Shown one piece after another: positions 1-8,382 of a stretch of DNA of 64,000 nt (the stretch's first letter is position 1; the number at the start of each line of letters is the position of its first letter). Origin of the DNA: Cellulomonas xylanilytica. GTDB taxonomy: Bacteria; Actinomycetota; Actinomycetes; Actinomycetales; Cellulomonadaceae. A program made the translations under genes and the position numbers. The notes beneath the pieces were generated by a model. That model was not told the origin of the DNA and did not search any database. It saw nothing but the letters and a program-made list of their open reading frames with translations. Where the stretch lies: NCBI RefSeq assembly GCF_007989805.1, contig NZ_BJUB01000001.1:62001-126000 (forward strand). The letters are read 5' to 3'.

Positions 1-1
1 C

Positions 2-2782
2 GCCCAGACGGTGCCGTACCTGCTGACCAACCGGACAGGGGCCAACCCCGTGGCGTCCTACGCGTTCATCACCGTGCCGGCGCTCGGGTTCTTCCGGCCC
101 GTGCCCCGGCCGAAGGCCCCCGAGCTGCGCGTCGCGTCCGGCGAGCGCCTCGTCATCCCGCTCGGCGAGCAGGTCCAGGTGGCTCCCGGGCGCACCGCGC
201 GGATCGCCGACTCCCTGGGTGTGTCCGCGACGCGGTCCGACGGCACGAGCCCGATCGTGGACGACGAGACCCTGCAGTTCACGTCGGCGCCCGGGTACGC
301 CGGACCGGCGTCGATCACCGTCCCCGTCACCGACGCGTCCTCCCCGGGCGACACGTCCGCCCGGACGTCCGTCATCACGCTCCAGATCACGGTGTACGCC
401 GTCGACGACTACCCGCCGACGTTCGAGCCGTCGACCATCGACGTGGCGCCCGGGGAGCCCGCGCTCGCCGTGGACCTCCGGTCCTTCACCACCGGGCCGG
501 AGGGGGCGAACCCGACGGACGGCCGCTACGCCTACACGCTCGTCTCAGCGATCCCGGCCGGGTTCTCGGGCGCGATCACCGACGGCGTGCTGAGCATCGC
601 GGCGGACGCGACGACGCCGAAGGGTCGCAACGAGACGCTGGCCGTCCGGGTGGGTTACGGCCGCACGGGCTCGTTCGAGACGTCCATCGGGGTCCGGGTC
701 ATCGCCAGCACGCGGCCGACGGCGCGCGTGGTCGACCGCACCATCGACGGGGTCGAGGGACGGCAGAGCACCGTCGACGTCCTCGAGGGTGCGTTCAACC
801 CGTTCGCGCCCGACCCGATGACCGTCGTCGGCGCCACGGTCGAGACGCCCGGTGCGGGCACCGCCGGGGCGACGGCCAGCACCGTGAGCGTGCGGCCGGC
901 CGAGGGGTTCATCGGCCAGATGGTCACGCGGTTCCGCGTCCGGGACGTCACGGGCGACCCGGACCGCGAGGTCGAGGGTCGCGTCACCGTCGTCGTCCGC
1001 GGCAAGCCCGCCACGCCGAACGCCCCGCGGGTCGGCGAGATCCGGGACCGGACCGTCGTGCTGTCCTGGGACGCGCCCGACAACCGCGGCGCGCCGATCA
1101 CCGGGTACCGGGTCGTCGCGAGCCCGGGCAACCTCGTGCGGCAGTGCGCGAGCACGACCTGCACGATCGACGGCCTGACCAACGACGTCGAGTACACCTT
1201 CACGGTCGCGGCGCAGAACGAGGTCGACTGGTCGGAGCCGAGCGGACCGTCCGCCCCGGCACGACCCGACGCGGTCCCGGACGCGCCGTCCGCACCGACG
1301 CTGGACTTCGGCGACGGCTCGGTCCGGGCGACGTGGCCGGCGCCCGCCTCGGCCGGCTCGCCGATCACCAGCTACACGCTCGAGATCTCGCCCGCGCCGC
1401 CGGCCGGGCCGTCCTCGGTCACGTCCCCGACGACGAGCTACACGTTCTCCGGCCTGCGCAACGGCACGGCGTACTCCGTGCGCGTGCGCGCGCACAACAA
1501 GGCGGCGGAGCCCAGCGGCTGGTCGCCGTCGTCGCAGCCCATGGTGCCGGCGGGCGTGCCGGAGGCCCCGCTGAACCTCACCGCGCTGCGCGCGGAGACC
1601 ACGCTCGGCGGCCAGATCAACGTGGCCTGGACGGAGCCGGACGGGAACGGTGACCGGGTCACCGGGTACGAGCTGGTGATCTCCGGCGGGCCGAACTCCC
1701 GCACGGTCCCGTTCGAGGGGACGGGGACGACGTCGTACGCGTTCACCGACGCGGCCAACGGGGCGCCGTACCAGTTCTCGGTCCGGGCGAGGAACAAGGC
1801 GCCGGGGTGGTCGGCACCGGCGGTCACGACGGCCTCCACCTACGGTGTTCCGGCGGCGACCACGATCACCTCCGCGGTCGGCGCCCCCACGGCCGAGCCC
1901 GGCGACGGCAGCGTGCGGGTCGTCTGGGCCAGCGCCGACCCGAACGGCTCCCCGGTCACGTCCTACCGGCTGTTCGTGAACGGCACGGACATCGGCGACG
2001 TGGGCACGGGCACGTCCCGGGACGTGGGCGGGCTGACCGGCGGTGCCGACGCCACGTTCCAGGTGCAGGCGTGCAACGTGGCGGGCTGCGGCGAGTGGTC
2101 GGCGCCGCGGTCCGCGTCGCCGGTGCCGGTCACCAAGCCGTCTCCCGCGTCCGGCGTGAGCCTCGACGACCCTGCGCGCAACGACGACCGCCAGCCCACG
2201 TCGATCACCGCGCGGTGGGCGGCGACGAGCGCCTGGGGCGGCGGGTCCGGCACCGTCTACCGGGTCGACTTCTCCATCGACGGTGTCGTGACCGACACGC
2301 AGCGGGTGACGGGCCTGACGGCGACGTCCACCGCCAGCATGCCGACGCTCTCCTTCCTGCGGCGGTCCGCGACCTTCCGGGTCGTGGTCACTGCGGAGAC
2401 CTCGGCGGGCGCCTCGACGCCGGCACCGAGCGCGGACAAGGTCGTGCAGCGGGCGAGCGAGCCCGGGGACGTCGCCGACGGCTACGCCCTGACCGTCTCC
2501 GACGACGGGGCGTCCATCTCGTCCGACTGGGCCGACGTGCAGGACACGGGCGGCGCCGCGATCACGGGCTACCTCGTCCAGGTCAAGGTGGGCTCCGACG
2601 GCTGGGCGGACATGCCGACCACCGGGACGTCGCAGCTCAGCAACGCGCCGCTGCCCGCACCCGCCGCGCCCGGGACGGCGATCACCATCCGGGTCCGCGC
2701 CCAGAACCAGTTCGGTACCAGCCAGCGCTGGGCCCAGTCGGTCGAGGCCCGGGTGCCGGAGCCTCCTCCGGCCACCCCCTGA
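2..2782 (+). CDS. Surface protein with Ig-like and fibronectin type III repeats, 5'-truncated
   Basis: The reading frame is open to the left edge, so only the C-terminal 926 residues are visible. The first third is made of Ig-like or cadherin-like beta-sandwich repeats. The rest shows about six fibronectin III modules, recognisable by repeated 'W..P...G...I..Y.v' strands and proline-rich junctions. The end (VPEPPPATP) has no LPXTG motif and no C-terminal membrane segment, so any signal peptide or anchor must be in the missing N-terminus. A likely role is an extracellular adhesin or wall-associated scaffold, inferred from domain type only. It heads a run of six same-strand genes (MoxR, DUF58, transglutaminase-like, FHA, beta-propeller) with a 50-base gap to the next gene. 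Confidence 0.85.
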   Translation, partial: AQTVPYLLTNRTGANPVASYAFITVPALGFFRPVPRPKAPELRVASGERLVIPLGEQVQVAPGRTARIADSLGVSATRSDGTSPIVDDETLQFTSAPGYAGPASITVPVTDASSPGDTSARTSVITLQITVYAVDDYPPTFEPSTIDVAPGEPALAVDLRSFTTGPEGANPTDGRYAYTLVSAIPAGFSGAITDGVLSIAADATTPKGRNETLAVRVGYGRTGSFETSIGVRVIASTRPTARVVDRTIDGVEGRQSTVDVLEGAFNPFAPDPMTVVGATVETPGAGTAGATASTVSVRPAEGFIGQMVTRFRVRDVTGDPDREVEGRVTVVVRGKPATPNAPRVGEIRDRTVVLSWDAPDNRGAPITGYRVVASPGNLVRQCASTTCTIDGLTNDVEYTFTVAAQNEVDWSEPSGPSAPARPDAVPDAPSAPTLDFGDGSVRATWPAPASAGSPITSYTLEISPAPPAGPSSVTSPTTSYTFSGLRNGTAYSVRVRAHNKAAEPSGWSPSSQPMVPAGVPEAPLNLTALRAETTLGGQINVAWTEPDGNGDRVTGYELVISGGPNSRTVPFEGTGTTSYAFTDAANGAPYQFSVRARNKAPGWSAPAVTTASTYGVPAATTITSAVGAPTAEPGDGSVRVVWASADPNGSPVTSYRLFVNGTDIGDVGTGTSRDVGGLTGGADATFQVQACNVAGCGEWSAPRSASPVPVTKPSPASGVSLDDPARNDDRQPTSITARWAATSAWGGGSGTVYRVDFSIDGVVTDTQRVTGLTATSTASMPTLSFLRRSATFRVVVTAETSAGASTPAPSADKVVQRASEPGDVADGYALTVSDDGASISSDWADVQDTGGAAITGYLVQVKVGSDGWADMPTTGTSQLSNAPLPAPAAPGTAITIRVRAQNQFGTSQRWAQSVEARVPEPPPATP

Positions 2783-2832
2783 CCCACCCTGACCTCCCAC
2801 CACCGCAGCACCCCGAGACGGAGACACCGCAC

Positions 2833-3789
2833 ATGACCCCCGAGCAGAGCACCTGGTTCGCCGAGACGTTCGACGCGCTCGTGTCCAACGTCGGGCTGGC
2901 GCTGCTCGGCAAGGAGCGCCCGGTGCGCCTGGCGCTCACGGCGATGGTCGCCGAGGGTCACCTGCTGCTCGAGGACGCACCCGGCACCGGCAAGACGTCG
3001 CTGGCCAAGGCGCTCGCCGCGACCGTGCAGGGCAGCCACCACCGGATCCAGTTCACGCCGGACCTGCTGCCGTCCGACGTCACGGGCGTCACGATCTACG
3101 ACCAGAGCACCCACCGGTTCGAGTTCCACCCCGGGCCGATCTTCGCCTCCGTCGTCCTCGCCGACGAGATCAACCGGGCGTCCCCGAAGACGCAGGCGGC
3201 CCTGCTGGAGGTCATGGAGGAGGGCCAGATCACCGTCGACGGCGTCACGCACCCCGTCGGCCGCCCGTTCATGGTGATCGCGACGCAGAACCCCATCGAG
3301 CAGGCGGGCACCTACCGTCTGCCCGAGGCGCAGCTGGACCGGTTCCTCATCAAGACGTCGCTGGGCTACCCCGACCGCGCGTCGACGATCGAGATCCTGG
3401 CCGGGGCGAAGGACCGCACGACGAACCTGACCCCCCGGATCACGACGCAGGCCGTGGGCACGCTGGCGGACCTCGCGCAGACCGTGCACATCGACGAGGT
3501 CGTGCTCGACTACGTGGCCCGGCTCACGGAGGCGACGCGCGACGACTCGCAGACTGCCATCGGGGCGAGCGTGCGCGGGGGTCTGGCGCTCGTGCGGACC
3601 GCGAAGGTGTGGGCCGCGGCGGCCGGGCGCGAGTACGTGATCCCGGACGACGTGAAGGAGCTCGCCCAGCCCGTCCTCGCGCACCGGCTCCTGCTCGACA
3701 CCGAGGCGGAGTTCGCCGGCGTGACGGCGATCGAGATCCTGGCCCGGATCCTCGAGACCACCGCGCCGCCGGCCGTGCGGGTGGGCTGA
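2833..3789 (+). CDS. MoxR-family AAA+ ATPase
   Basis: This 318-residue protein has a Walker A motif (DAPGTGKT, residues about 48-55) and a Walker B/sensor region (VLADEINRASPKTQAALLEVMEE-like block) characteristic of MoxR ATPases, which act as chaperone-like ATPases and are nearly always paired with DUF58 or VWA proteins. The length is typical. The start was set at the ATG whose product begins MTPEQSTWF; the longer open frame upstream runs antiparallel in codon usage and lies inside the preceding gene. The downstream DUF58 gene begins 2 bases after the stop, so the pair is surely co-transcribed. The substrate is unknown; the neighbouring membrane and surface proteins are the obvious candidates. 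Confidence 0.93.
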   Translation: MTPEQSTWFAETFDALVSNVGLALLGKERPVRLALTAMVAEGHLLLEDAPGTGKTSLAKALAATVQGSHHRIQFTPDLLPSDVTGVTIYDQSTHRFEFHPGPIFASVVLADEINRASPKTQAALLEVMEEGQITVDGVTHPVGRPFMVIATQNPIEQAGTYRLPEAQLDRFLIKTSLGYPDRASTIEILAGAKDRTTNLTPRITTQAVGTLADLAQTVHIDEVVLDYVARLTEATRDDSQTAIGASVRGGLALVRTAKVWAAAAGREYVIPDDVKELAQPVLAHRLLLDTEAEFAGVTAIEILARILETTAPPAVRVG

Positions 3790-3791
3790 CC

Positions 3792-4940
3792 GTGGGTCTG
3801 CGGGTCTCACCGCTCGGTTGGGGGGCCGCCGCCGTGGCGGCCCTCGGTCTCGTGCTGGGCCGGTGGTTCGGGTGGCTGGAGCTCGCGGCGCTCGGTGCGG
3901 GGCTGACGGCCGTGGTCGCGGTGTCGCTGCTGATGACCGTGGGCCGGGCCCGCTACGCCGTGACGCTCGACATGGCCGACCGTCGTGTGAAGGTGGGGGA
4001 GCGCGCCCTCGGCCGTCTGGAGGTGCGCAACGTCGCGCGCCGCCGGTCGCTGCCCTCCCGGATCGAGCTGCCCGTCGGCGCGGCCGTCGCGGAGCTCGCG
4101 GTGCCGGCGCTCGGACCCGGTGCCGCGCACGACGACCTGTTCGCGATCCCGACCACGCGCCGCGCGGTCATCGTCGTCGGTCCCGTCCGCTCGGTGCGCG
4201 GGGACCCGTTCGGGCTCGTGCGACGCAGCGTGCGGTGGACCCGGCCGGCGGAGGTGTTCGTGCACCCGCTCGTCGTGTCCCTCGCCGGTGCGAGCGCGGG
4301 CCTCCTGCGCGACCTGGAGGGTCAGGCGACGCGCGACCTGTCGGACTCGGACCTCTCGTTCCACGCCCTGCGCGACTATGTCGCAGGAGACGACCGGCGG
4401 TACATCCACTGGCGCACGACGGCGCGCCGCGGCAGCCTCATGGTCAAGCAGTTCGAGGACACCCGGCGCACGACGACGGCGCTCGCCCTGGCCACCGACC
4501 CGGCGGACTACGCGGACGACGACGAGCTGGAGCTCGCGGTGTCCGTCGTCGCCTCCGTCGGCGTCCAGACGATCCGCGAGGAGCGGGACCTCGTGGTGCT
4601 GGCCGGCCCGGGCAGGCTGCGCGCGGAGACCCCGCCGCTCCTGCTCGACGACTGCTCCGGGGTCGCGCTGTCGAGCGCGGGTGCGCCCGTGACCCTGCTG
4701 GGCCGCCGCGTCGTGCGCGAGGCGCCGGAGGCGTCCGTGGCGATGCTGGTCACCGGCTCGGTGCCCGGCGACGCCGAGCTGCGGCTCGGCGCCCAGCACG
4801 TGCCGGCCGGGACGCGCACCGTGGTCGTGCGGTGCGAGCGCGGCGCCGACGTGTCGGTGCGGACGCAGGGCTCGCTGAGCCTCGCGACGATCGGCCGCCT
4901 CGACGACCTCCCGCGGCTGCTGCGGCGGGTGACCGCGTGA
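3792..4940 (+). CDS. DUF58-domain membrane protein
   Basis: This 382-residue protein starts at GTG 3792, two bases after the MoxR stop. Two hydrophobic segments lie at about residues 10-55, followed by a soluble region. The DUF58 signature is clear at about residues 189-228: a RDYVAGDDRRYIHW block followed by TARRGSLMVKQFED. DUF58 proteins are membrane-tethered partners of MoxR ATPases with a VWA-like fold. The gene overlaps the next start by four bases (GTGA at 4937-4940), which indicates translational coupling to the transglutaminase-like gene. No catalytic function is assigned to this family with certainty. Confidence 0.92.
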   Translation: MGLRVSPLGWGAAAVAALGLVLGRWFGWLELAALGAGLTAVVAVSLLMTVGRARYAVTLDMADRRVKVGERALGRLEVRNVARRRSLPSRIELPVGAAVAELAVPALGPGAAHDDLFAIPTTRRAVIVVGPVRSVRGDPFGLVRRSVRWTRPAEVFVHPLVVSLAGASAGLLRDLEGQATRDLSDSDLSFHALRDYVAGDDRRYIHWRTTARRGSLMVKQFEDTRRTTTALALATDPADYADDDELELAVSVVASVGVQTIREERDLVVLAGPGRLRAETPPLLLDDCSGVALSSAGAPVTLLGRRVVREAPEASVAMLVTGSVPGDAELRLGAQHVPAGTRTVVVRCERGADVSVRTQGSLSLATIGRLDDLPRLLRRVTA

Positions 4941-7207
4941 CACCCCGACCCGCCCGCCGCGCCGCGGTCGACATCGTCTGTCTCGTCGGCGTGCTCGCCT
5001 TCGTTCTGGTGCCTCTCCTCGAGGTGTACGGCGGGCTGACGGCGCTGCCCGCGCTGGCGGGTGGTCTGCTGCTCGGCACGTCGGTGGCGGTGCTCGGTGC
5101 GGTCCGGCGCTGGTCGGCGATCACGGTCGTCGCGGCGGTCGTCGTGGTGTACGTGGTGGCCGGCGGGGCGCTGGCTGCACCGGGGACCACGCTCGCCGGG
5201 GTGGTGCCCACCCCCACGACCGTCGTGGACCTCGCGCGCGGCGCCGGCTCGACCTGGAAGCAGCTGCTGACGCTCCAGCCGCCGGTCGGCTCGGAGGGCA
5301 CGCTGCTGGTCGCCGCCTACCTGCTGGCGCTCGTCGGGTCCTGCCTCGCCGTGTCGGTCGCCCTGCGTGCACGCACCGGTGCCGCGGCGGCGTCCGCGGC
5401 TCTCGTGCCGGTGGGGGTGGCGATCGCGACGATCGTGCTCGGCACCCGGCGCCCCATCGTCGACCCGGTCCTGACCGGCGTGGTGCTCGTGGTCGTCCTG
5501 CTGCCCTGGGCGGCGTGGCGGGCCGGGGTGCTGCGGGCCCGGCGGGTGGTCGCGACCGGCGTCCTCATGGGCGTGGCGGTCGGCGCCGGCGTCCTGGGTG
5601 CCCCGGTGGTGGCGGGCGGGACGGAGCGGCTCGTCGTGCGCGACGAGATGGTCCCCCCGTTCGACCCGCGTGACTACCCGAGCCCGTTGTCGGCCTTCCG
5701 CAAGCTCGTCAAGGACGACGCCTCCCTGTTCACGGTCTCCGGCCTGCCCGACGGGGCGCGCGTCCGGCTGGCGACGATGGACCGGTACGACGGCGTCGTC
5801 TGGAACGTGGCGGGGGACGGGTCCGCGCAGGCGTCCGGCGAGTTCCGCCGCGTCGGCTCCGAGATCGACACGACCGTCCGGGGTGAGCGCGCGCGCGTCG
5901 AGTTCACCGTGCAGCAGCTCGACGGTGTGTGGCTGCCGACGGTCGGTCAGGCCACGGCGTTCGACATCGCCGACCCGGACGCGGCCGGCGACCTGCGCTA
6001 CAACGACGCCACCGGTGGGGCGGTGCTGACCGGGGGCGTGCACGAGGGGCTCGAGTACGGCATCGACGTCGTCGCGCCGCGCGTGCCGGCGGCGACGGAG
6101 GTGGGCAGCGCGCCCGCGGCCGACATCGCCCAGCCGCCGCTCGTCGGCCAGCCGGACGCCGCCGCGGTGACTGCTGCCGACGTGGCGCGCGACGCCGGCA
6201 GCCCGGTGCAGATCAGCGAGGCGCTGGAGACGTGGCTCGCCGAGGAGGGCTACTTCAGCCACGGTGTCGACGTCTCGGGCACGGAGTCGCTGTCCGGCCA
6301 CGGAGCCGACCGGATCACGGCGCTGCTCGGCGGCGACCTCATGGTGGGTGACGGCGAGCAGTACGCCGCGGCGATGGCGCTCATGGTCCGGGAGATGGGT
6401 CTGCCGGCGCGGGTCGTGCTCGGGTTCGTCCCCGGGGCGGACGGCGAGGACGGCCCTGCGGATGGGCCCGTGGAGGTCACGGGCAAGGACGTCCAGGCAT
6501 GGGTCGAGGTGGCGTTCCAGGGCTACGGCTGGCTCCCGTTCGACCCGACGCCGCCCCCGGAGCAGACGCCGCAGGAGGAGGACCAGGAGAAGCCCTCCGA
6601 GCCGAACCCGCAGGTCGTGCAGCCGCCGCCGCCGCCGCCCGGTGCCGTCACGCCGCCGGACGAGGACACCGAGCAGCCCCAGACCGACGACCCGGACGAG
6701 ACGACCGACGGCAGCGCGCTGTTCTGGCGGATCGCCCGCGTGGCCGGGATCGTCGCGATCCCCGTGCTCGTGCTCGCGCTCCCGCTGCTCGTCGTCGTCG
6801 CGCTGAAGGCCCGGCGCCGCCGCCGTCGTCGCCGCAGCCCCGACCCGGTGGCCCGGGTCGCGGGCGGCTGGGACGAGGTGCTGGACACCGCTCGTGACCT
6901 GCGCCGCCCGGCCGGTGCGCTGGCGACGCGCAACGAGTCGGCCCGTGAGCTCGCCGCGTCGTTCGCCGACGCCCCCGGGGGTGCGCTGGTCGCCACCCGG
7001 GTCGGCGCGCTCGCGCGGTCGGCGGACCACGCCGTGTTCAGCGCCGGCGAGCCGAGCGGCGCGCACGCCACCGCGTACTGGGCCGACGTCGAGCAGACCG
7101 TCGCCGCCATGACCCGCAGCGTGGGCTGGCGTCGGCGCGTGCGCGCCCGCGTGTCGACCGCCTCCCTGAAGAACCACCGCAACCGCCGCCCGAAGGGCAC
7201 GTCATGA
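4937..7207 (+). CDS. TgpA-like membrane transglutaminase homologue lacking catalytic Cys and His
   Basis: This 756-residue protein has several membrane segments in residues 10-230, an extracytoplasmic transglutaminase-like core (about 430-540), a proline-rich linker, a further membrane helix near 600-620, an Arg-rich stretch and a cytoplasmic DUF4129-like tail. This is the layout of TgpA/DUF3488 proteins found beside MoxR and DUF58. The catalytic motif normally reading G-x-C-x-x-F/Y-A reads GDGEQYAAA here, putting Gly473 in place of Cys. The normal HAW motif reads VQAW, putting Gln520 in place of His. Only the Asp of FDPTP (Asp536) remains. It is therefore probably not an active transglutaminase and may bind peptides or act structurally. 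It overlaps both neighbours by 4 bases. Confidence 0.9.
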   Translation: MTPRPARRAAVDIVCLVGVLAFVLVPLLEVYGGLTALPALAGGLLLGTSVAVLGAVRRWSAITVVAAVVVVYVVAGGALAAPGTTLAGVVPTPTTVVDLARGAGSTWKQLLTLQPPVGSEGTLLVAAYLLALVGSCLAVSVALRARTGAAAASAALVPVGVAIATIVLGTRRPIVDPVLTGVVLVVVLLPWAAWRAGVLRARRVVATGVLMGVAVGAGVLGAPVVAGGTERLVVRDEMVPPFDPRDYPSPLSAFRKLVKDDASLFTVSGLPDGARVRLATMDRYDGVVWNVAGDGSAQASGEFRRVGSEIDTTVRGERARVEFTVQQLDGVWLPTVGQATAFDIADPDAAGDLRYNDATGGAVLTGGVHEGLEYGIDVVAPRVPAATEVGSAPAADIAQPPLVGQPDAAAVTAADVARDAGSPVQISEALETWLAEEGYFSHGVDVSGTESLSGHGADRITALLGGDLMVGDGEQYAAAMALMVREMGLPARVVLGFVPGADGEDGPADGPVEVTGKDVQAWVEVAFQGYGWLPFDPTPPPEQTPQEEDQEKPSEPNPQVVQPPPPPPGAVTPPDEDTEQPQTDDPDETTDGSALFWRIARVAGIVAIPVLVLALPLLVVVALKARRRRRRRRSPDPVARVAGGWDEVLDTARDLRRPAGALATRNESARELAASFADAPGGALVATRVGALARSADHAVFSAGEPSGAHATAYWADVEQTVAAMTRSVGWRRRVRARVSTASLKNHRNRRPKGTS

Positions 7208-8373
7208 CACGTCACGGATCCCACGTGCACGACCCGTACTCGGGCGGGGACGACCTGTCGCCCGCGACCCTGGCCCGGCGCCTGTCCGCCGGCCTGCTCG
7301 ACCTGGCGCTGCTCCTGGTGCTCGGCGGCGTGCTGGTGGTCGTCGGCCTGTCCCGGGGCAGCGGCGCCCTCGTGGCGCTCGGCTGCGCGTCCCTCGTCGT
7401 GGTGTCGGTGGCCCAGTGGGTCGCGCACGGGTGGACGGGATCGACGCTCGGGCGCCGCGCGGTCGGCATCCGTACGCTCGACGTCGAGTCGCGCACCCCG
7501 ATCGGCCTGCTCCGCGTCCTGCTGCGGGGCGCCGTGATCGCCGCCGGTGTGCTGGCGCTCGGTGTCGGGCTCCTCGTCGTGCTCGTCTCGCCGGCCTTCG
7601 ACCGGACCGGGCGGCGGCGGGGCTGGCAGGACCTGGCGGCCCGCGACGAGGTGCTGGACGTCCGGGGGGCGCGGCGGCCGGTGATCGTGCCGGCACGGGC
7701 GCGCCGCGCCGAACCCGACCCGGCGCCGCCGCAGCCCGCGGCACGTCGGCCCGTCACGGTCCCGGGCTGGGCTGTGGCCGAGCCCGGCAAGGACGGGACC
7801 GCGCTGCTCGACCTCCTGCTGGACGAGGCACGGCCGGCGGCGCTCGTGCTCGCGCCGCTGTCCCAGCAGCGCAGCGGACCCGACGTGGACACGCGCGCGA
7901 TCCCCGTGGTCCGTCAGGTCGGGCTCAGCTACGGGCTCGCCCCCGAGCTCGAGCTGACGCGCCCGGCCGGCCCCCGTGCGGACCTGCTCGCCGCACCGGC
8001 CCCGACCACCGCGGTCGACCGTGCGGCGGCGGAGATCGAGCTGGGCGACGGACGGCGCGTCACGATCGCCCGGACCGCGCTGGTCGGTCGCAACCCGGCG
8101 TCGGACGCTGAGGTGCAGCTGGTGCGCGTCGTGGACCCGGCCCGCTCCGTGTCCAAGACCCACCTCCAGATCGGGGTGGAGCCGGGCGGCGTCTGGGTGG
8201 CCGACCGTGGGTCGACGAACGGCACCGTCGTGACGCTGCCCGACGGTGCGCAGGTGGTGTGCCGCGTGGACCAGCAGGTGCGTCTCCGGGTGGGGTCGAC
8301 GGTGACGTTCGGCGACTGCTCCCTTCGGCTGGTCCGCTCTCCCGGCCAGGACCGCCAGGACCCCGTGGCCTAG
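7204..8373 (+). CDS. RDD-domain membrane protein with C-terminal FHA domain
   Basis: This 389-residue protein starts at ATG 7204, overlapping the previous stop (ATGA). Residues about 20-145 form an RDD domain with hydrophobic helices and the typical S-T-L-G-R-R-A-V-G-I-R segment. After a Pro/Arg/Ala-rich linker comes an FHA domain at about residues 280-365, with the conserved Gly-Arg (VGRNPASD, near 292), Ser-x-x-His (SKTHLQI) and Asn-Gly (STNGT) residues that read phosphothreonine. RDD-FHA fusions occur beside MoxR/DUF58 clusters in actinobacteria. It probably docks a phosphorylated partner at the membrane; no kinase is inside the window, so one may lie to the left. Confidence 0.9.
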   Translation: MTRHGSHVHDPYSGGDDLSPATLARRLSAGLLDLALLLVLGGVLVVVGLSRGSGALVALGCASLVVVSVAQWVAHGWTGSTLGRRAVGIRTLDVESRTPIGLLRVLLRGAVIAAGVLALGVGLLVVLVSPAFDRTGRRRGWQDLAARDEVLDVRGARRPVIVPARARRAEPDPAPPQPAARRPVTVPGWAVAEPGKDGTALLDLLLDEARPAALVLAPLSQQRSGPDVDTRAIPVVRQVGLSYGLAPELELTRPAGPRADLLAAPAPTTAVDRAAAEIELGDGRRVTIARTALVGRNPASDAEVQLVRVVDPARSVSKTHLQIGVEPGGVWVADRGSTNGTVVTLPDGAQVVCRVDQQVRLRVGSTVTFGDCSLRLVRSPGQDRQDPVA

Positions 8374-8376
8374 TCT
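8371..8376 (+). promoter_or_regulatory. Candidate -10 element (TAGTCT) for leaderless beta-propeller gene
   Basis: TAGTCT fits TAnnnT and ends six bases before ATG 8383, so transcription would start at or beside the start codon. No convincing -35 hexamer is visible. Confidence 0.5.
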
Positions 8377-8382
8377 TCGACC

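Noticed and set aside
545-2827. Long open frame on the minus strand, about 760 codons
   Set aside because: It mirrors the FN3 gene codon by codon, is rich in Arg/Gly/Ala and has no domain; high GC keeps antisense frames open.
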